Positions 9,084-17,021 of a stretch of 64,000 nucleotides of DNA are shown in pieces. The notes below the pieces were generated by a model. That model saw only the letters and a program-made list of their open reading frames with translations. It ran no database searches and was not told the DNA's origin. A program made the translations under genes and the position numbers. Source of the DNA: Actinokineospora sp. NBRC 105648 (GTDB lineage Bacteria > Actinomycetota > Actinomycetes > Mycobacteriales > Pseudonocardiaceae); NCBI RefSeq assembly GCF_030269645.1, contig NZ_BSTR01000017.1, forward strand, positions 62,001-126,000, read 5' to 3'. The stretch's first letter is position 1. Every line of letters begins with the position of its first letter.

Positions 9084-10409
9084 ATGGCGCACGGAAAGTC
9101 GGAGCCCACCCGGATCCTCATCCTCGGTGGCGGATATGTCGGGCTGTACACCGCGCTCGGCCTGCAGCGGAAGCTGCGCTCCGGCGAGGCGTCGGTGACG
9201 GTCGTCGACCCCCAGCCGCACATGACCTACCAGCCCTTCCTGCCCGAGGCGGCGGCGGGCGCGATCGAGCCGCGGCACGTGGTCGTGCCGCTGCGCCGCA
9301 CGCTCAAGCGCTGCCACGTGATCACCGCGCGGACCACCTCGATCGAGCACGCCCGCAAGGTCGTCACGATCGAGGCGCCGGACGGGCACACCGAGGAGCT
9401 GGGCTACGACGTGCTCGTCGTCGCCCTCGGTTCGGTCGCCCGGCTGCTGCCGATCCCCGGCCTGGTCGAGAACGGCATCTCGTTCAAGACCATCGGCGAG
9501 GCGATCTACCTGCGCAACCACGTGATGTCCAAGCTCGACGAGGCGGACAGCACGCTCGACCCCGAGACGCGCAAGCGGCTGCTGACCTTCACCTTCGTCG
9601 GCGGCGGCTTCGCGGGCATCGAGGCGCTGGGCGAGCTGGAGGACATGGCCCGTTTCGCCACCCAGTACTACAAGAACGTCGCCCCCGAGGACCTGCGCTT
9701 CGTCATGGTCGAGGCGGCGGGCCGGGTGCTGCCCGAGGTGCGCGAGAGCCTGGGCGTCTACACGGTGATGCAGCTGGAGAAGCGCGGCATCGAGGTGTAC
9801 CTGTCCACGCTGGCCAAGTCGTTCGAGAACGGCCACGTGGTGCTCTCCGACGGCACCGAGTTCGACAGCGACACCATCGTCTGGACCGCGGGCGTCAAGT
9901 CCAACCCGGTCCTGGCCGCCTCGGACCTGCCGCTGACCAAGCAGGGCAGGCTGCGCGCCACCGCCGCGATGCGCGTCGAGGGCCTCACCGACGCCTGGAC
10001 CGCGGGCGACTGCGCCGCCGTGCCCGACCTGTCCCGCACGGACGAGGACCCGACGGCGATCTGCGCGCCCAACGCCCAGAACGCCGTCCGGCAGGCCCGC
10101 CTGCTGGCCAAGAACGTCGTCACCGCGCTGCGCGGCGGCGAGCCGAAGGACTACTTCCACAAGAACATCGGCTCGGTCGCCAGCCTCGGCCTGCACCAGG
10201 GTGTCGGCGATGTCTTCAACGTCAAGGCGAAGGGGTTCATCGCCTGGGCGATGCACCGCGCCTACCACGTGAAGGCGATGCCCACCTTCAACCGCAAGGT
10301 CCGCATCACGCTGGACTGGTTAACCGGCGGACTCTTCCGGCGCGAGGTCATCTCGATGGGTCAGATCAATGACCCGAAGGCGGAGTTCGCCAGGGTTTCC
10401 AAAGGCTGA
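9084..10409 (+). CDS. ndh: Type II NADH:quinone dehydrogenase
   Basis: A 441-residue single-subunit NADH dehydrogenase that oxidises NADH and reduces menaquinone without pumping protons. The FAD-binding Rossmann motif is GGGYVG (residues 15-20) and the NADH-binding motif is FVGGGFAGIE (about 172-181). WTAGDCAAVPD is the second FAD contact, and AQNAVRQARLLAKN follows as in the mycobacterial Ndh enzymes. The C-terminal amphipathic segment should anchor it to the inner leaflet. Codon 413 (10320-10322) is TTA, which is rare here and lies less than 200 bases before a tRNA gene with the matching anticodon. Monocistronic, ending in a hairpin. Confidence 0.95.
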   Translation: MAHGKSEPTRILILGGGYVGLYTALGLQRKLRSGEASVTVVDPQPHMTYQPFLPEAAAGAIEPRHVVVPLRRTLKRCHVITARTTSIEHARKVVTIEAPDGHTEELGYDVLVVALGSVARLLPIPGLVENGISFKTIGEAIYLRNHVMSKLDEADSTLDPETRKRLLTFTFVGGGFAGIEALGELEDMARFATQYYKNVAPEDLRFVMVEAAGRVLPEVRESLGVYTVMQLEKRGIEVYLSTLAKSFENGHVVLSDGTEFDSDTIVWTAGVKSNPVLAASDLPLTKQGRLRATAAMRVEGLTDAWTAGDCAAVPDLSRTDEDPTAICAPNAQNAVRQARLLAKNVVTALRGGEPKDYFHKNIGSVASLGLHQGVGDVFNVKAKGFIAWAMHRAYHVKAMPTFNRKVRITLDWLTGGLFRREVISMGQINDPKAEFARVSKG

Positions 10410-10418
10410 CCGGCAAAC

Positions 10419-10438
10419 GGCCCAACTCGGGTTGGGCC
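10419..10438 (+). terminator. Hairpin after ndh
   Basis: GGCCCAAC (10419-10426), tetraloop TCGG, GTTGGGCC (10431-10438), then TT. Perfect 8-bp stem just after the ndh stop. Confidence 0.8.
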
Positions 10439-10499
10439 TTCCGGCCGGAGTTCTCGCGAACCTGTCCCGAGCCCTGTAATCGCGCCTTAGGCTGCGGCT

Positions 10500-10573
10500 G
10501 CCCCCGTAGCCCAACAGGCAGAGGCAGCCCCCTTAAAAGGGGTCGAGTGCCGGTTCGAATCCGGTCGGGGGCA
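10500..10573 (+). tRNA. tRNA with anticodon UAA and a short (class I) variable loop
   Basis: A complete cloverleaf of 74 bases. The acceptor stem is GCCCCCG (10500-10506) with CGGGGGC (10566-10572) and the discriminator is A. The D stem is GCC/GGC and the D loop holds GG. The anticodon stem is 10527-10531 with 10539-10543, and the loop CTTAAAA gives anticodon TAA at 10534-10536. The variable loop is 5 bases (10544-10548). The T arm is GCCGG-TTCGAAT-CCGGT. CCA is not encoded. The anticodon means Leu (UUA/UUG), yet leucine tRNAs normally carry a long variable arm. Either the charging identity is unusual or this is a non-standard tRNA. A strong terminator follows. Confidence 0.85.
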
Positions 10574-10593
10574 CAGCGCAAGACCACACAGGA

Positions 10594-10630
10594 ACGGCCC
10601 CGCACCAGGGAAAACCCGGTGCGGGGCCGT
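10594..10630 (+). terminator. Terminator of the tRNA transcript
   Basis: A perfect 13-bp stem, 10594-10606 with 10618-10630, starting ACGGCCCC; the loop AGGGAAAACCC can itself pair through GGG/CCC. The stem is followed by TT. Confidence 0.85.
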
Positions 10631-11058
10631 TTCCGCGACACCGGCCGCACACGTTCCGCGACGGTTGGATCCGGACAGTCGCGCCCGATCCGGGCCGAAC
10701 TCCGCGCGCCGGCGTCCGTCCGCTTCCGACTCGTCACCCAGTGTCATCGGTGTCACCGGGGGTCCGCGATCTGTGCGCCTGGTTGGTTTCTTCCTGTCCC
10801 ATAAGGCAATTGGCGGGCGAGTTCAGGGACGATTGAAATGCTGTTCGCCTGCCCGCTCGCGGGTCTTGGCGGTGCCCGGTGTCCGCGGTGCGGCAAGTGG
10901 ACACTGCTGTCGCGGAAATGCCAGTTCGCCGGCGAACGCCCACTTGTCCGAACCGAACTGGATCGCGTCAGCGCCCTCGGGGTGGTGGTCAGGGACCTCG
11001 CCGGCGGGGATGCGACCACCCGGGTTCACCGCGGGCCCGGTGTGGCAACCTCGGGGCC
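10631..11058. other. Non-coding stretch upstream of the ankyrin gene
   Basis: No gene, repeat or hairpin stands out in these 428 bases. Open frames here lack ribosome-binding sites and domains. The promoter of the downstream ankyrin gene probably lies in the second half. Confidence 0.4.
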
Positions 11059-11451
11059 GTGACGAGCGACGGGGAATACCTCGAATTGGCCGCGCGCGCC
11101 TTCGAGGCCGTGCGCGCGGGCGACACGGCGGAGTTGGTGGCCGCGCTGGCGGCGGGGGTGGCGGTGAACCTGGCCAACCAGTCCGGCGACACGCTGGTGA
11201 TGCTGGCGGCCTACCACGGGCACCTGGCCGCGCTCGAGGTGTTGCTGGAGCGCGGTGCCGACCCGAACCGGCTGAACGACAAGGCGCAGAGCCCGCTGGC
11301 GGGCGCGGTGTTCAAGACCTCCGACGACATCGTGCGAGTCCTGCTGGCGGCCGGTGCGGACCCGGCGGCGGGACAGCCGTCCGCGGTGGACACGGCGCGG
11401 ATGTTCGGCCGCGACGAGCTGTTGGCGCTTTTCGAACAAACCCGCGAATAG
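11059..11451 (+). CDS. Ankyrin-repeat protein
   Basis: A 130-residue protein made of about three ankyrin repeats: SGDTLVMLAAYHGHLAALEVLLERGADPN, then QSPLAGAVFKTSDDIVRVLLAAGADP, then a capping repeat with DTARMFGRDELLALF. Ankyrin repeats form a protein-binding scaffold, and no enzymatic domain is attached. The GTG start at 11059 is chosen because residues upstream in the same frame have no homology-like character. The size fits free-standing bacterial ankyrin proteins. The MerR gene lies 60 bases downstream. Confidence 0.88.
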   Translation: MTSDGEYLELAARAFEAVRAGDTAELVAALAAGVAVNLANQSGDTLVMLAAYHGHLAALEVLLERGADPNRLNDKAQSPLAGAVFKTSDDIVRVLLAAGADPAAGQPSAVDTARMFGRDELLALFEQTRE

Positions 11452-11511
11452 GGTCTCCGGTGGCGAGTGTGTCCACAGTGGAGCGCGAACGGACCCTCTA
11501 AGCTCGGCCGG

Positions 11512-12261
11512 GTGGCCGAATACCGGATCGACGACCTGGCCAGGGCGGCGGGCACCTCGGTGCGCAACGTCCGGGTCTACCAGGACCGCGAGCTGCTCCC
11601 CCCGCCCGCGCGGCGCGGTCGCACCGCGTTCTACGGCGACGCACACCTGTCCCGGCTGCGCCTGATCCTCAACATGCTCGACCGCGGTTACGCCTTCGCC
11701 CAGATCAAGGAGATGCTCGACGCCTGGCAGGCCGGGCACAGCCTCGCCGACGTGCTCGGCCTGGAGGCGGCCGCGGGGGCCGCCTGGTCGCACGAGCAGC
11801 CCGCGGTGATCCCGATGGGCGAGCTGGTCCGGATGTTCGGCACCCAGCTCACCCCGGCCAACCTGCGCAAGGCGGTGCAGCTCGGTGTCCTCGAACGGCG
11901 CGGCGCCCAGTTCGTCGCGCCGAGCCCGAAGCTGCTGGAGGCGGGCTACGAGCTGGTCCGGCTGGACGTCCCGCTGGCCGAGGCGCTGACCCTGGCCGCG
12001 GAGCTGCAGACCGAGACCGACCGGATCACCGGCCTGCTGATCGGCCTGGTGCGCCAGTACGTGCTCGACCCGAAGGGCGCGGACTGGCTGCCCAGCGGCG
12101 AGGAGCTGCCGCACTACGCCGACGTCATCTCCCGCCTGCACCCGTTGGTGATGTCCGCGCTCAGCGCCGCGGTCGACCGGTCCGCGCGCCGGGTGATCCC
12201 GGAGATCATGGGCGACCGGCTCATCGCGCTGGCCGAGCGGGCCAGGCGCGCGGTGGACTGA
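11512..12261 (+). CDS. MerR-family transcriptional regulator
   Basis: A 249-residue regulator. Residues 1-70 are the MerR winged helix (YRIDDLARAAGTSVRNVRVYQDRELLPPPARRGRTAFY), followed by the dimerisation helix. The C-terminal 170 residues contain no Cys cluster for metal sensing; they form an all-helical domain that probably binds a small organic ligand. GTG start at 11512. An inverted repeat lies between it and the EphD-like gene downstream, a plausible target. Confidence 0.9.
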   Translation: MAEYRIDDLARAAGTSVRNVRVYQDRELLPPPARRGRTAFYGDAHLSRLRLILNMLDRGYAFAQIKEMLDAWQAGHSLADVLGLEAAAGAAWSHEQPAVIPMGELVRMFGTQLTPANLRKAVQLGVLERRGAQFVAPSPKLLEAGYELVRLDVPLAEALTLAAELQTETDRITGLLIGLVRQYVLDPKGADWLPSGEELPHYADVISRLHPLVMSALSAAVDRSARRVIPEIMGDRLIALAERARRAVD

Positions 12262-12277
12262 GCGGACCCTTGCACAT

Positions 12278-12310
12278 TGACAATGACGGTTGTAACGTTC
12301 GCCATTGTCA
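12278..12310 (+). promoter_or_regulatory. Inverted repeat upstream of the ephD-like gene
   Basis: TGACAATG (12278-12285) and CATTGTCA (12303-12310) form perfect 8-bp half-sites separated by 17 bases that include an AACGTT palindrome. The site lies 17-49 bases after the merR stop and 70-102 bases before the hydrolase/dehydrogenase start, in a locally AT-rich stretch. It could be an operator for the MerR-type or another dimeric regulator. Confidence 0.55.
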
Positions 12311-12379
12311 CGTAACACCGATGTCACCCGCGGCCCGCGGCGCCCGCCCCGGGCCGGTGCCGCACGCCCGGGAGCCGCC

Positions 12380-14149
12380 ATGGCCAGCGAACTCCGATTC
12401 CCCGAGTCGGCGATGACCGTGCGCCGCCGCACCGTGCGCTCGGGTGAGGCCGAACTGGCCGTGTTCACCCAGGGCGACCCCGGCTCGCCCACGATCCTGT
12501 TGGTCCACGGCTTCCCCGACACGCACGCGCTGTGGGACGGGATGGCCGAGCGGCTCGCCGAGAACTACCACGTCGTCCGCTACGACACCCGCGGCGCGGG
12601 CGAGTCGACGGCGCCGCGCAAGCGCTCCGCGTACCGCACGCAGCTGCTCGCCGAGGACCTCTTCGCCGTGGCCGACGCCGTCAGCCCGCGCCTGCCCGTG
12701 CACCTCGTCGCGCACGACTGGGGCTCGATCCAGTCCTGGGAGGCGGTCACCGACTCGCGCGCCAAGACCCGGATCGCGTCCTTCACCTCGGTCTCGGGCC
12801 CCAGCCTCGACCACGTCGGCCACTGGGTCCGCCGCAGGCTGTCCCGCCCGACCCCGGCCAACGTCGCCAAGGTCGTCAACCAGCTCGTGCACTCCTGGTA
12901 CATCTACCTGTTCCACATCCCGGTGCTGCCCGGCCTCGCCTGGCGCACGGTGATCGGCCCGCGCTGGGGCGAGATCCTGCGCCGCGTCGAGGGCGTGACC
13001 GGTCACGTGCCCGCGCCCACCATCGGCGCCGACGCCGCGCGCGGGGTGCAGCTCTACCGGGCGAACATGTTCAACCGGATCTCCCGGCCGCGCCCGCGTC
13101 CGGCCGAGGTGCCGGTGCAGGTCGTCATCCCGACCCGCGACCGGTTCGTCACCGCGCGGCTCGCGGAGGACCTGGATCGCTGGATCGGACGGCTGTGGCG
13201 GCGCGAGGTCGTGGCCGGGCACTGGGTGCCGCTCTCGCACCCGGAGGCGCTGACCCGGATGGTCGAGGAGTTCGTCGACCACGTCGGCGGCGCGCCGTCG
13301 ACCCGGAGCCTGCAACGGGCCAAGGTCGGCGAGCCGGACGAGGGCTTCACCAACCGTCTCGTGGTGATCACCGGTGCCGGCCGGGGGATCGGCCGGGCCA
13401 CCGCGCTGGCCTTCGCCGAGCGCGGCGCCGAGGTGGTGGTGGCGGACGTGGACCTCGACGCCGCCCGGCGCACCGCCGCCGACATCGGGCCCGCCGCGTA
13501 CCCGTACCGGGTGGACGTCGCCGACGAGGAGGCCGTGCGGCGCTTCGCCGAGGACGTCGTCGACGAGCACGGCGTGCCGGACGTGGTGGTCAACAACGCG
13601 GGCATCGGCATGGCCGGGCCGTTCCTGGACACCACCGCGGCGGACTGGCGGCGCGTCGTGGACGTCAACCTGCTCGGCGTGGCGAACGGCTGCCGGGTCT
13701 TCGGCGCGCTGATGGCCGAGGCGGGGGAGGGCGGGCACATCGTCAACCTGTCCTCGGCCGCGGCCTACACGCCCAGCCGGGCCATGTCGGCCTACGCCGC
13801 GAGCAAGGCCGCCGTGCTGATGCTGTCCGACTGCCTGCGCGCCGAGCTGGCCGACCACGGCATCGGCGTCAGCGCGGTGTGTCCGGGCATCGTGGCCACC
13901 GACATCACCAACACGACCCGGTTCACCGGCACCGACGACGTCGAGCAGCAGCGCCTGCGGCAGAAGGCGACCAAGGCCTACGCCCGCCGCGGCTTCGGAC
14001 CCGAGCTGGTGGCCGCCGCGATCGTCCGCGCGGTCGAGCGCGGAACACCGGTCGTGCCGGTGACCCCCGAGGCCAAGATCGCCCGGCTCGGCGCGCGGTT
14101 CGCCCCCGCGCTGATGCGCCGCGCGGCCCGTTTCAACGTGATCGGCTGA
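12380..14149 (+). CDS. ephD: EphD-like alpha/beta hydrolase fused to short-chain dehydrogenase
   Basis: A 589-residue two-domain enzyme. Residues 1-300 are an alpha/beta hydrolase of epoxide-hydrolase type, with the oxyanion loop HGFPDT and the nucleophile elbow HDWGS, whose Asp is the expected nucleophile. Residues 330-589 are a short-chain dehydrogenase, with the cofactor motif TGAGRGIG, NNAG, and the catalytic Ser plus YxxxK in YAASK. This order and length match mycobacterial EphD (about 590 residues), which acts on mycolic-acid-type lipids. GGGAG lies six bases before ATG 12380. It is followed, three bases after its stop, by the PF10118 gene and a reductase, suggesting a lipid-modifying operon. 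Confidence 0.9.
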   Translation: MASELRFPESAMTVRRRTVRSGEAELAVFTQGDPGSPTILLVHGFPDTHALWDGMAERLAENYHVVRYDTRGAGESTAPRKRSAYRTQLLAEDLFAVADAVSPRLPVHLVAHDWGSIQSWEAVTDSRAKTRIASFTSVSGPSLDHVGHWVRRRLSRPTPANVAKVVNQLVHSWYIYLFHIPVLPGLAWRTVIGPRWGEILRRVEGVTGHVPAPTIGADAARGVQLYRANMFNRISRPRPRPAEVPVQVVIPTRDRFVTARLAEDLDRWIGRLWRREVVAGHWVPLSHPEALTRMVEEFVDHVGGAPSTRSLQRAKVGEPDEGFTNRLVVITGAGRGIGRATALAFAERGAEVVVADVDLDAARRTAADIGPAAYPYRVDVADEEAVRRFAEDVVDEHGVPDVVVNNAGIGMAGPFLDTTAADWRRVVDVNLLGVANGCRVFGALMAEAGEGGHIVNLSSAAAYTPSRAMSAYAASKAAVLMLSDCLRAELADHGIGVSAVCPGIVATDITNTTRFTGTDDVEQQRLRQKATKAYARRGFGPELVAAAIVRAVERGTPVVPVTPEAKIARLGARFAPALMRRAARFNVIG

Positions 14150-14152
14150 ACC

Positions 14153-14995
14153 GTGGACGAGAACCTGGTCCTGCACGCCCGCGACGTCCGGTTCGACTGG
14201 TCGGCGGTGCCGCTGCACTGGGTGCCCGGCGAACCCCTCGCCACGCACGCGATGAACACCTTGCACTTAGTCCTCCCCGAGGGCGAGCGCTGGTTCGTGC
14301 GGGTGTTCAAGCAGGCGCTACCGCTCATCCGTGACGAGGCGCTGCGCGAGGACGTGCTCGGCTTCATCGGCCAAGAGGCCATGCACGCAGAGGCGCACCA
14401 AGGCGCTGCCGATCACCTTGCCGCGCAAGGACTTGACCCGGCACCGTTCGTCGCGCAGATCGAATGGCTGTTCCGCGGCCTCTTAGGTGATCGGGACCTG
14501 ACTGGTGTCGCGCGACACCAGTGGTTGCTGGAGCGGCTGTCGGTCATCGCGGCCATCGAGCACTTCACCGCGGTGCTCGGCCACTGGGTGCTCACCGCGC
14601 CACTGGAGTCCGCGGACCCGACCATGCTGGACCTGCTCCGTTGGCACGGCGCCGAAGAGGTGGAGCACCGGGCGGCCGCCTACGACCTGTACATGCACCT
14701 CGACGGGCGTTACCTGCGCAGGCTCCGCGCGATGCTCGTCGCCGGGCCAGTGCTGTTCTGGCTGTTCGCGCGCTCGACTCGCTGGTTGATGGCACACGAC
14801 CCGCTGCGTCCCGGCCGCGCTCGGTGGCGCGACTACCTGCGGGTCTCCCGCCGTGGACTGCTTCCCGCGCTTGGTGAGCTGCTACCTGCCACTTGGCGCT
14901 ACCTGCCGCGGTCGTACCACCCGAGCCGGGAGGGATCGACCGAACTAGCCGTGGCGTACCTGGCCAAGTCCCCTGCGGCCCGGGCGGCCGGATGA
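14153..14995 (+). CDS. PF10118-type metal-dependent hydrolase family protein
   Basis: A 280-residue helical protein of the family annotated as metal-dependent hydrolase (PF10118). Conserved acidic/His motifs are visible: FIGQEAMHAEAHQ (about residues 75-87), AAIEHFTAVLGHW, and HGAEEVEHRAAAYDLY (about 165-180). These E-x-x-H pairs are consistent with a diiron site. Codons 39 and 111 (14267 and 14483) are TTA, and codon use is clearly less GC-biased than in the upstream fusion gene. GTG start, three bases after the previous stop; its stop overlaps the next start. Probably supplied with electrons by the adjacent reductase. Confidence 0.85.
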   Translation: MDENLVLHARDVRFDWSAVPLHWVPGEPLATHAMNTLHLVLPEGERWFVRVFKQALPLIRDEALREDVLGFIGQEAMHAEAHQGAADHLAAQGLDPAPFVAQIEWLFRGLLGDRDLTGVARHQWLLERLSVIAAIEHFTAVLGHWVLTAPLESADPTMLDLLRWHGAEEVEHRAAAYDLYMHLDGRYLRRLRAMLVAGPVLFWLFARSTRWLMAHDPLRPGRARWRDYLRVSRRGLLPALGELLPATWRYLPRSYHPSREGSTELAVAYLAKSPAARAAG

Positions 14996-16026
14996 ACGGC
15001 CTCTTACCGCCGCCAGACCTCTATGGGCGCGCAAGACCGGATAGGGCGTTTCGCTCGCTTGTCCCTGTGGTGTCGGCATTCCAGTGGTTGAGCGCGCGCG
15101 GCGCGCGGCGACAACCGCCTGTGCGGGCGGTCGAACGTGACCTTGCGCTGGTAGTGCAAGCGGTGACCGTTGAGGCGGAAGACGTTGTCGCACTGCGGTT
15201 AGCGGATCCTTCCGGGGGAGTGCTGCCGCGCTGGCGACCCGGTTGTCACCTAGATGTCACGCTGCCCTCTGGTGCGCGGCGTCAGTACTCGCTGTGCGGT
15301 GACCCGATGGACCGGTTGACTTATCGGATCGCGGTTCGCTTGGTGCCCGGCGGCACTGGCTCGGCCGAGGCACACGCGCTCGCGGTTGGCGCGGTCGTGC
15401 TCGTCAGCGGCCCACGGCAGGCGTTTCCGTTTGTTCCCAAGGGCCCGCTGCTGTTCGTGGCGGGCGGCATCGGCATCACCCCCATCCTCCCGATGGTGCA
15501 CTGGTCGGCTGTCCACGGCCACGACTACCGACTGGTCTACACAGGACGCTCGCGCGCGGCCATGCCCTTCCTGGACGAGCTGCCGATCTCGGCGCGCGTC
15601 CGTGTCCGAACGGACGAGGCAGGTCTACCGACCTCGCACGAGCTGCTCGCCGACGCGCCCGAAGGCGCTTCGCTGTATGTTTGCGGCCCGACCCCACTGC
15701 TCGAAGCACTCCGCCACGCGTGGTCCGGGCCGGTGCACTTTGAACGGTTCGCACCGCCACCGATCCAGGACGGCGACCCGTTCGAGCTGCGACTGGGTCG
15801 TGGCGGTCCGGTGGTCCCAGTCGCCGCCAACGAGTCCGCGCTGACCGCGCTGCGACGGGTCAACCCGGATGTTGCTTATTCGTGCAGGCAAGGGTTCTGC
15901 GGTACGTGCGAGGTCCGCGTGGTGCCCGGAGCAGTTGATCACCGAGGCTACCTACCCTCCACTGAGGACGGGATGCTCATCTGCGTCGCGCGGGCGGCGG
16001 GTGCCCGCGTCGTGCTGGACATGTGA
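14992..16026 (+). CDS. Flavin and 2Fe-2S oxidoreductase (PDR/VanB type)
   Basis: A 344-residue reductase. An FMN-binding barrel comes first (RQYSLCGDP is the flavin motif, about residues 98-106), then an NAD(P)H-binding domain (FVAGGIGITPILPM, CGPTPLLEA) and a C-terminal plant-type ferredoxin domain with YSCRQGFCGTC and a distal Cys (LICVARA). Such proteins pass electrons from NAD(P)H to an oxygenase. No oxygenase is adjacent other than the possible diiron PF10118 protein, with which it is translationally coupled by a 4-base overlap. Codons 5 and 70 are TTA. Ends the operon. Confidence 0.92.
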   Translation: MNGLLPPPDLYGRARPDRAFRSLVPVVSAFQWLSARGARRQPPVRAVERDLALVVQAVTVEAEDVVALRLADPSGGVLPRWRPGCHLDVTLPSGARRQYSLCGDPMDRLTYRIAVRLVPGGTGSAEAHALAVGAVVLVSGPRQAFPFVPKGPLLFVAGGIGITPILPMVHWSAVHGHDYRLVYTGRSRAAMPFLDELPISARVRVRTDEAGLPTSHELLADAPEGASLYVCGPTPLLEALRHAWSGPVHFERFAPPPIQDGDPFELRLGRGGPVVPVAANESALTALRRVNPDVAYSCRQGFCGTCEVRVVPGAVDHRGYLPSTEDGMLICVARAAGARVVLDM

Positions 16027-16151
16027 AAGAGGGCGCCGTGCCCATCTAGCGCGCCTGCTGCCTGGGTGTTGCCTTCGGGTCGCCGTCTTCGTTGCCCGGG
16101 GCTTGGTCTGGTGGGGTTTTGCTGCCCTGCGTTGCCCGGGTAAGTGCGGGG

Positions 16152-16292
16152 GCTCGATCTAGTGAACTCGCTTCGTGTGGGGCCCCTAGAGCACCGCGGT
16201 GGTGAAAAAAGGGCGGGTGAAGGGCATTCCCCACCACCGGTCAAGTTTAGCGGTGCTCTCCCCCCACACGAAGCGAGTCCACTAGATCGAGC
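16152..16292 (-). repeat. Hairpin element, copy A
   Basis: A 141-bp element whose 31-bp ends (16152-16182 and 16262-16292) are inverted with one mismatch. Inside lies a second stem (GAGCACCGC with GCGGTGCTC), a conserved CGCTAAACTTG and a T-tract. Read on the minus strand it is almost identical to copy B at 37320. On its 5' side in that orientation (16300-16350) is one AACCGCAGCGG hairpin unit; on its 3' side are conserved CCCGCACTTACCCGGGCAAC and GGGCAACGAAGACGGC. It lies between convergent genes. Confidence 0.9.
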
Positions 16293-16450
16293 ATCCGTAG
16301 CGGGCCTTGCGTTCCAGCGGGGTCGGCCTCTCCGCTGCGGTTTGGTGGGGGTCTGGTGTCCATGGTTGCTGGCATCAGCGAGCCTGGCTGCGGTGGGTGC
16401 TGGGTGGTGGGTGGGGCTGTTGCTGGTCCTCTTTCTTGGAGCTCCTCTCC

Positions 16451-16490
16451 CTTCCCTTCCCTTCCCTTCCCTTCCCTTCCCTTCCCTTCC
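16451..16490 (+). repeat. CTTCC pentanucleotide microsatellite
   Basis: Eight perfect CTTCC units, flanked by near-matches on both sides (CTCTCC, CCCTC). The opposite strand is GGAAG-rich. It lies just downstream of the minus-strand membrane protein gene. Confidence 0.9.
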
Positions 16491-16517
16491 CCCTCTTCCT
16501 TTCCTCCGCGCTTTGGG

Positions 16518-16904
16518 TCACATGCGGCCTGGGCGCATGATTCCGGCTGCCAGGACCAACATGCTCCCGAACGTCGCGTTCCACACCCCCACCTGCAGGT
16601 CGCCGATGTCCACGACCTCCCGGGCCTGCCACACCCAGACACCGCAGGTCAGGACCAGGAGTACGCCGCCTAGTTGGAGGATTCCCTTGGAGCGGACCAC
16701 TCCCACCACGGCGAACAGGGCGCCCAGGGCCAGTGGCAGCAGGATCGAGGTCAGGGCCGTGGCCGTCTCCCGTTGGACGCCCACGAACAGGTCGCTCAGC
16801 GGCAGTGTGTTGCCCGGTCGGTCCTCGTACCACGACCGGAAGGTCCCGTAGCCGACGAACCCGACGCCGACCAGGCTGAGGGCTACTGAGATCAGTGCGC
16901 GCAC
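16518..16904 (-). CDS. Four-helix membrane protein
   Basis: A 128-residue protein with four predicted transmembrane helices (about residues 3-22, 52-68, 76-92 and 108-123) and an extracytoplasmic loop SWYEDRPGNTLPLSDLF between helices 1 and 2. No family was recognised. ATG at 16904. The pentanucleotide repeat and element A lie downstream. Its promoter must lie between it and the Bax-inhibitor terminator. Confidence 0.7.
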   Translation of the reverse strand: MRALISVALSLVGVGFVGYGTFRSWYEDRPGNTLPLSDLFVGVQRETATALTSILLPLALGALFAVVGVVRSKGILQLGGVLLVLTCGVWVWQAREVVDIGDLQVGVWNATFGSMLVLAAGIMRPGRM

Positions 16905-16968
16905 GTCGTCGACTCTAGGGCTCTGGTGGCACGACGGGAACCGCGGCGATGACCCCAGGAGCGCGAAA

Positions 16969-17008
16969 GGGAACAGGGCGCCCGGCTGGTGCCGGACGCC
17001 CTGTTCCC
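16969..17008 (-). terminator. Terminator of the Bax-inhibitor-like gene
   Basis: GGGAACAGGGCG (16969-16980) and CGCCCTGTTCCC (16997-17008) form a perfect 12-bp stem. Read on the minus strand it follows the stop codon by about 13 bases and is followed by TTTCG. Confidence 0.85.
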
Positions 17009-17021
17009 TACTTCGCTAGCG

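Noticed and set aside
16027-16300. Insertion sequence with terminal inverted repeats
   Set aside because: The inverted ends enclose only about 80 bases and no transposase; flanking similarity runs past the ends, so the repeats are not classical IS termini.
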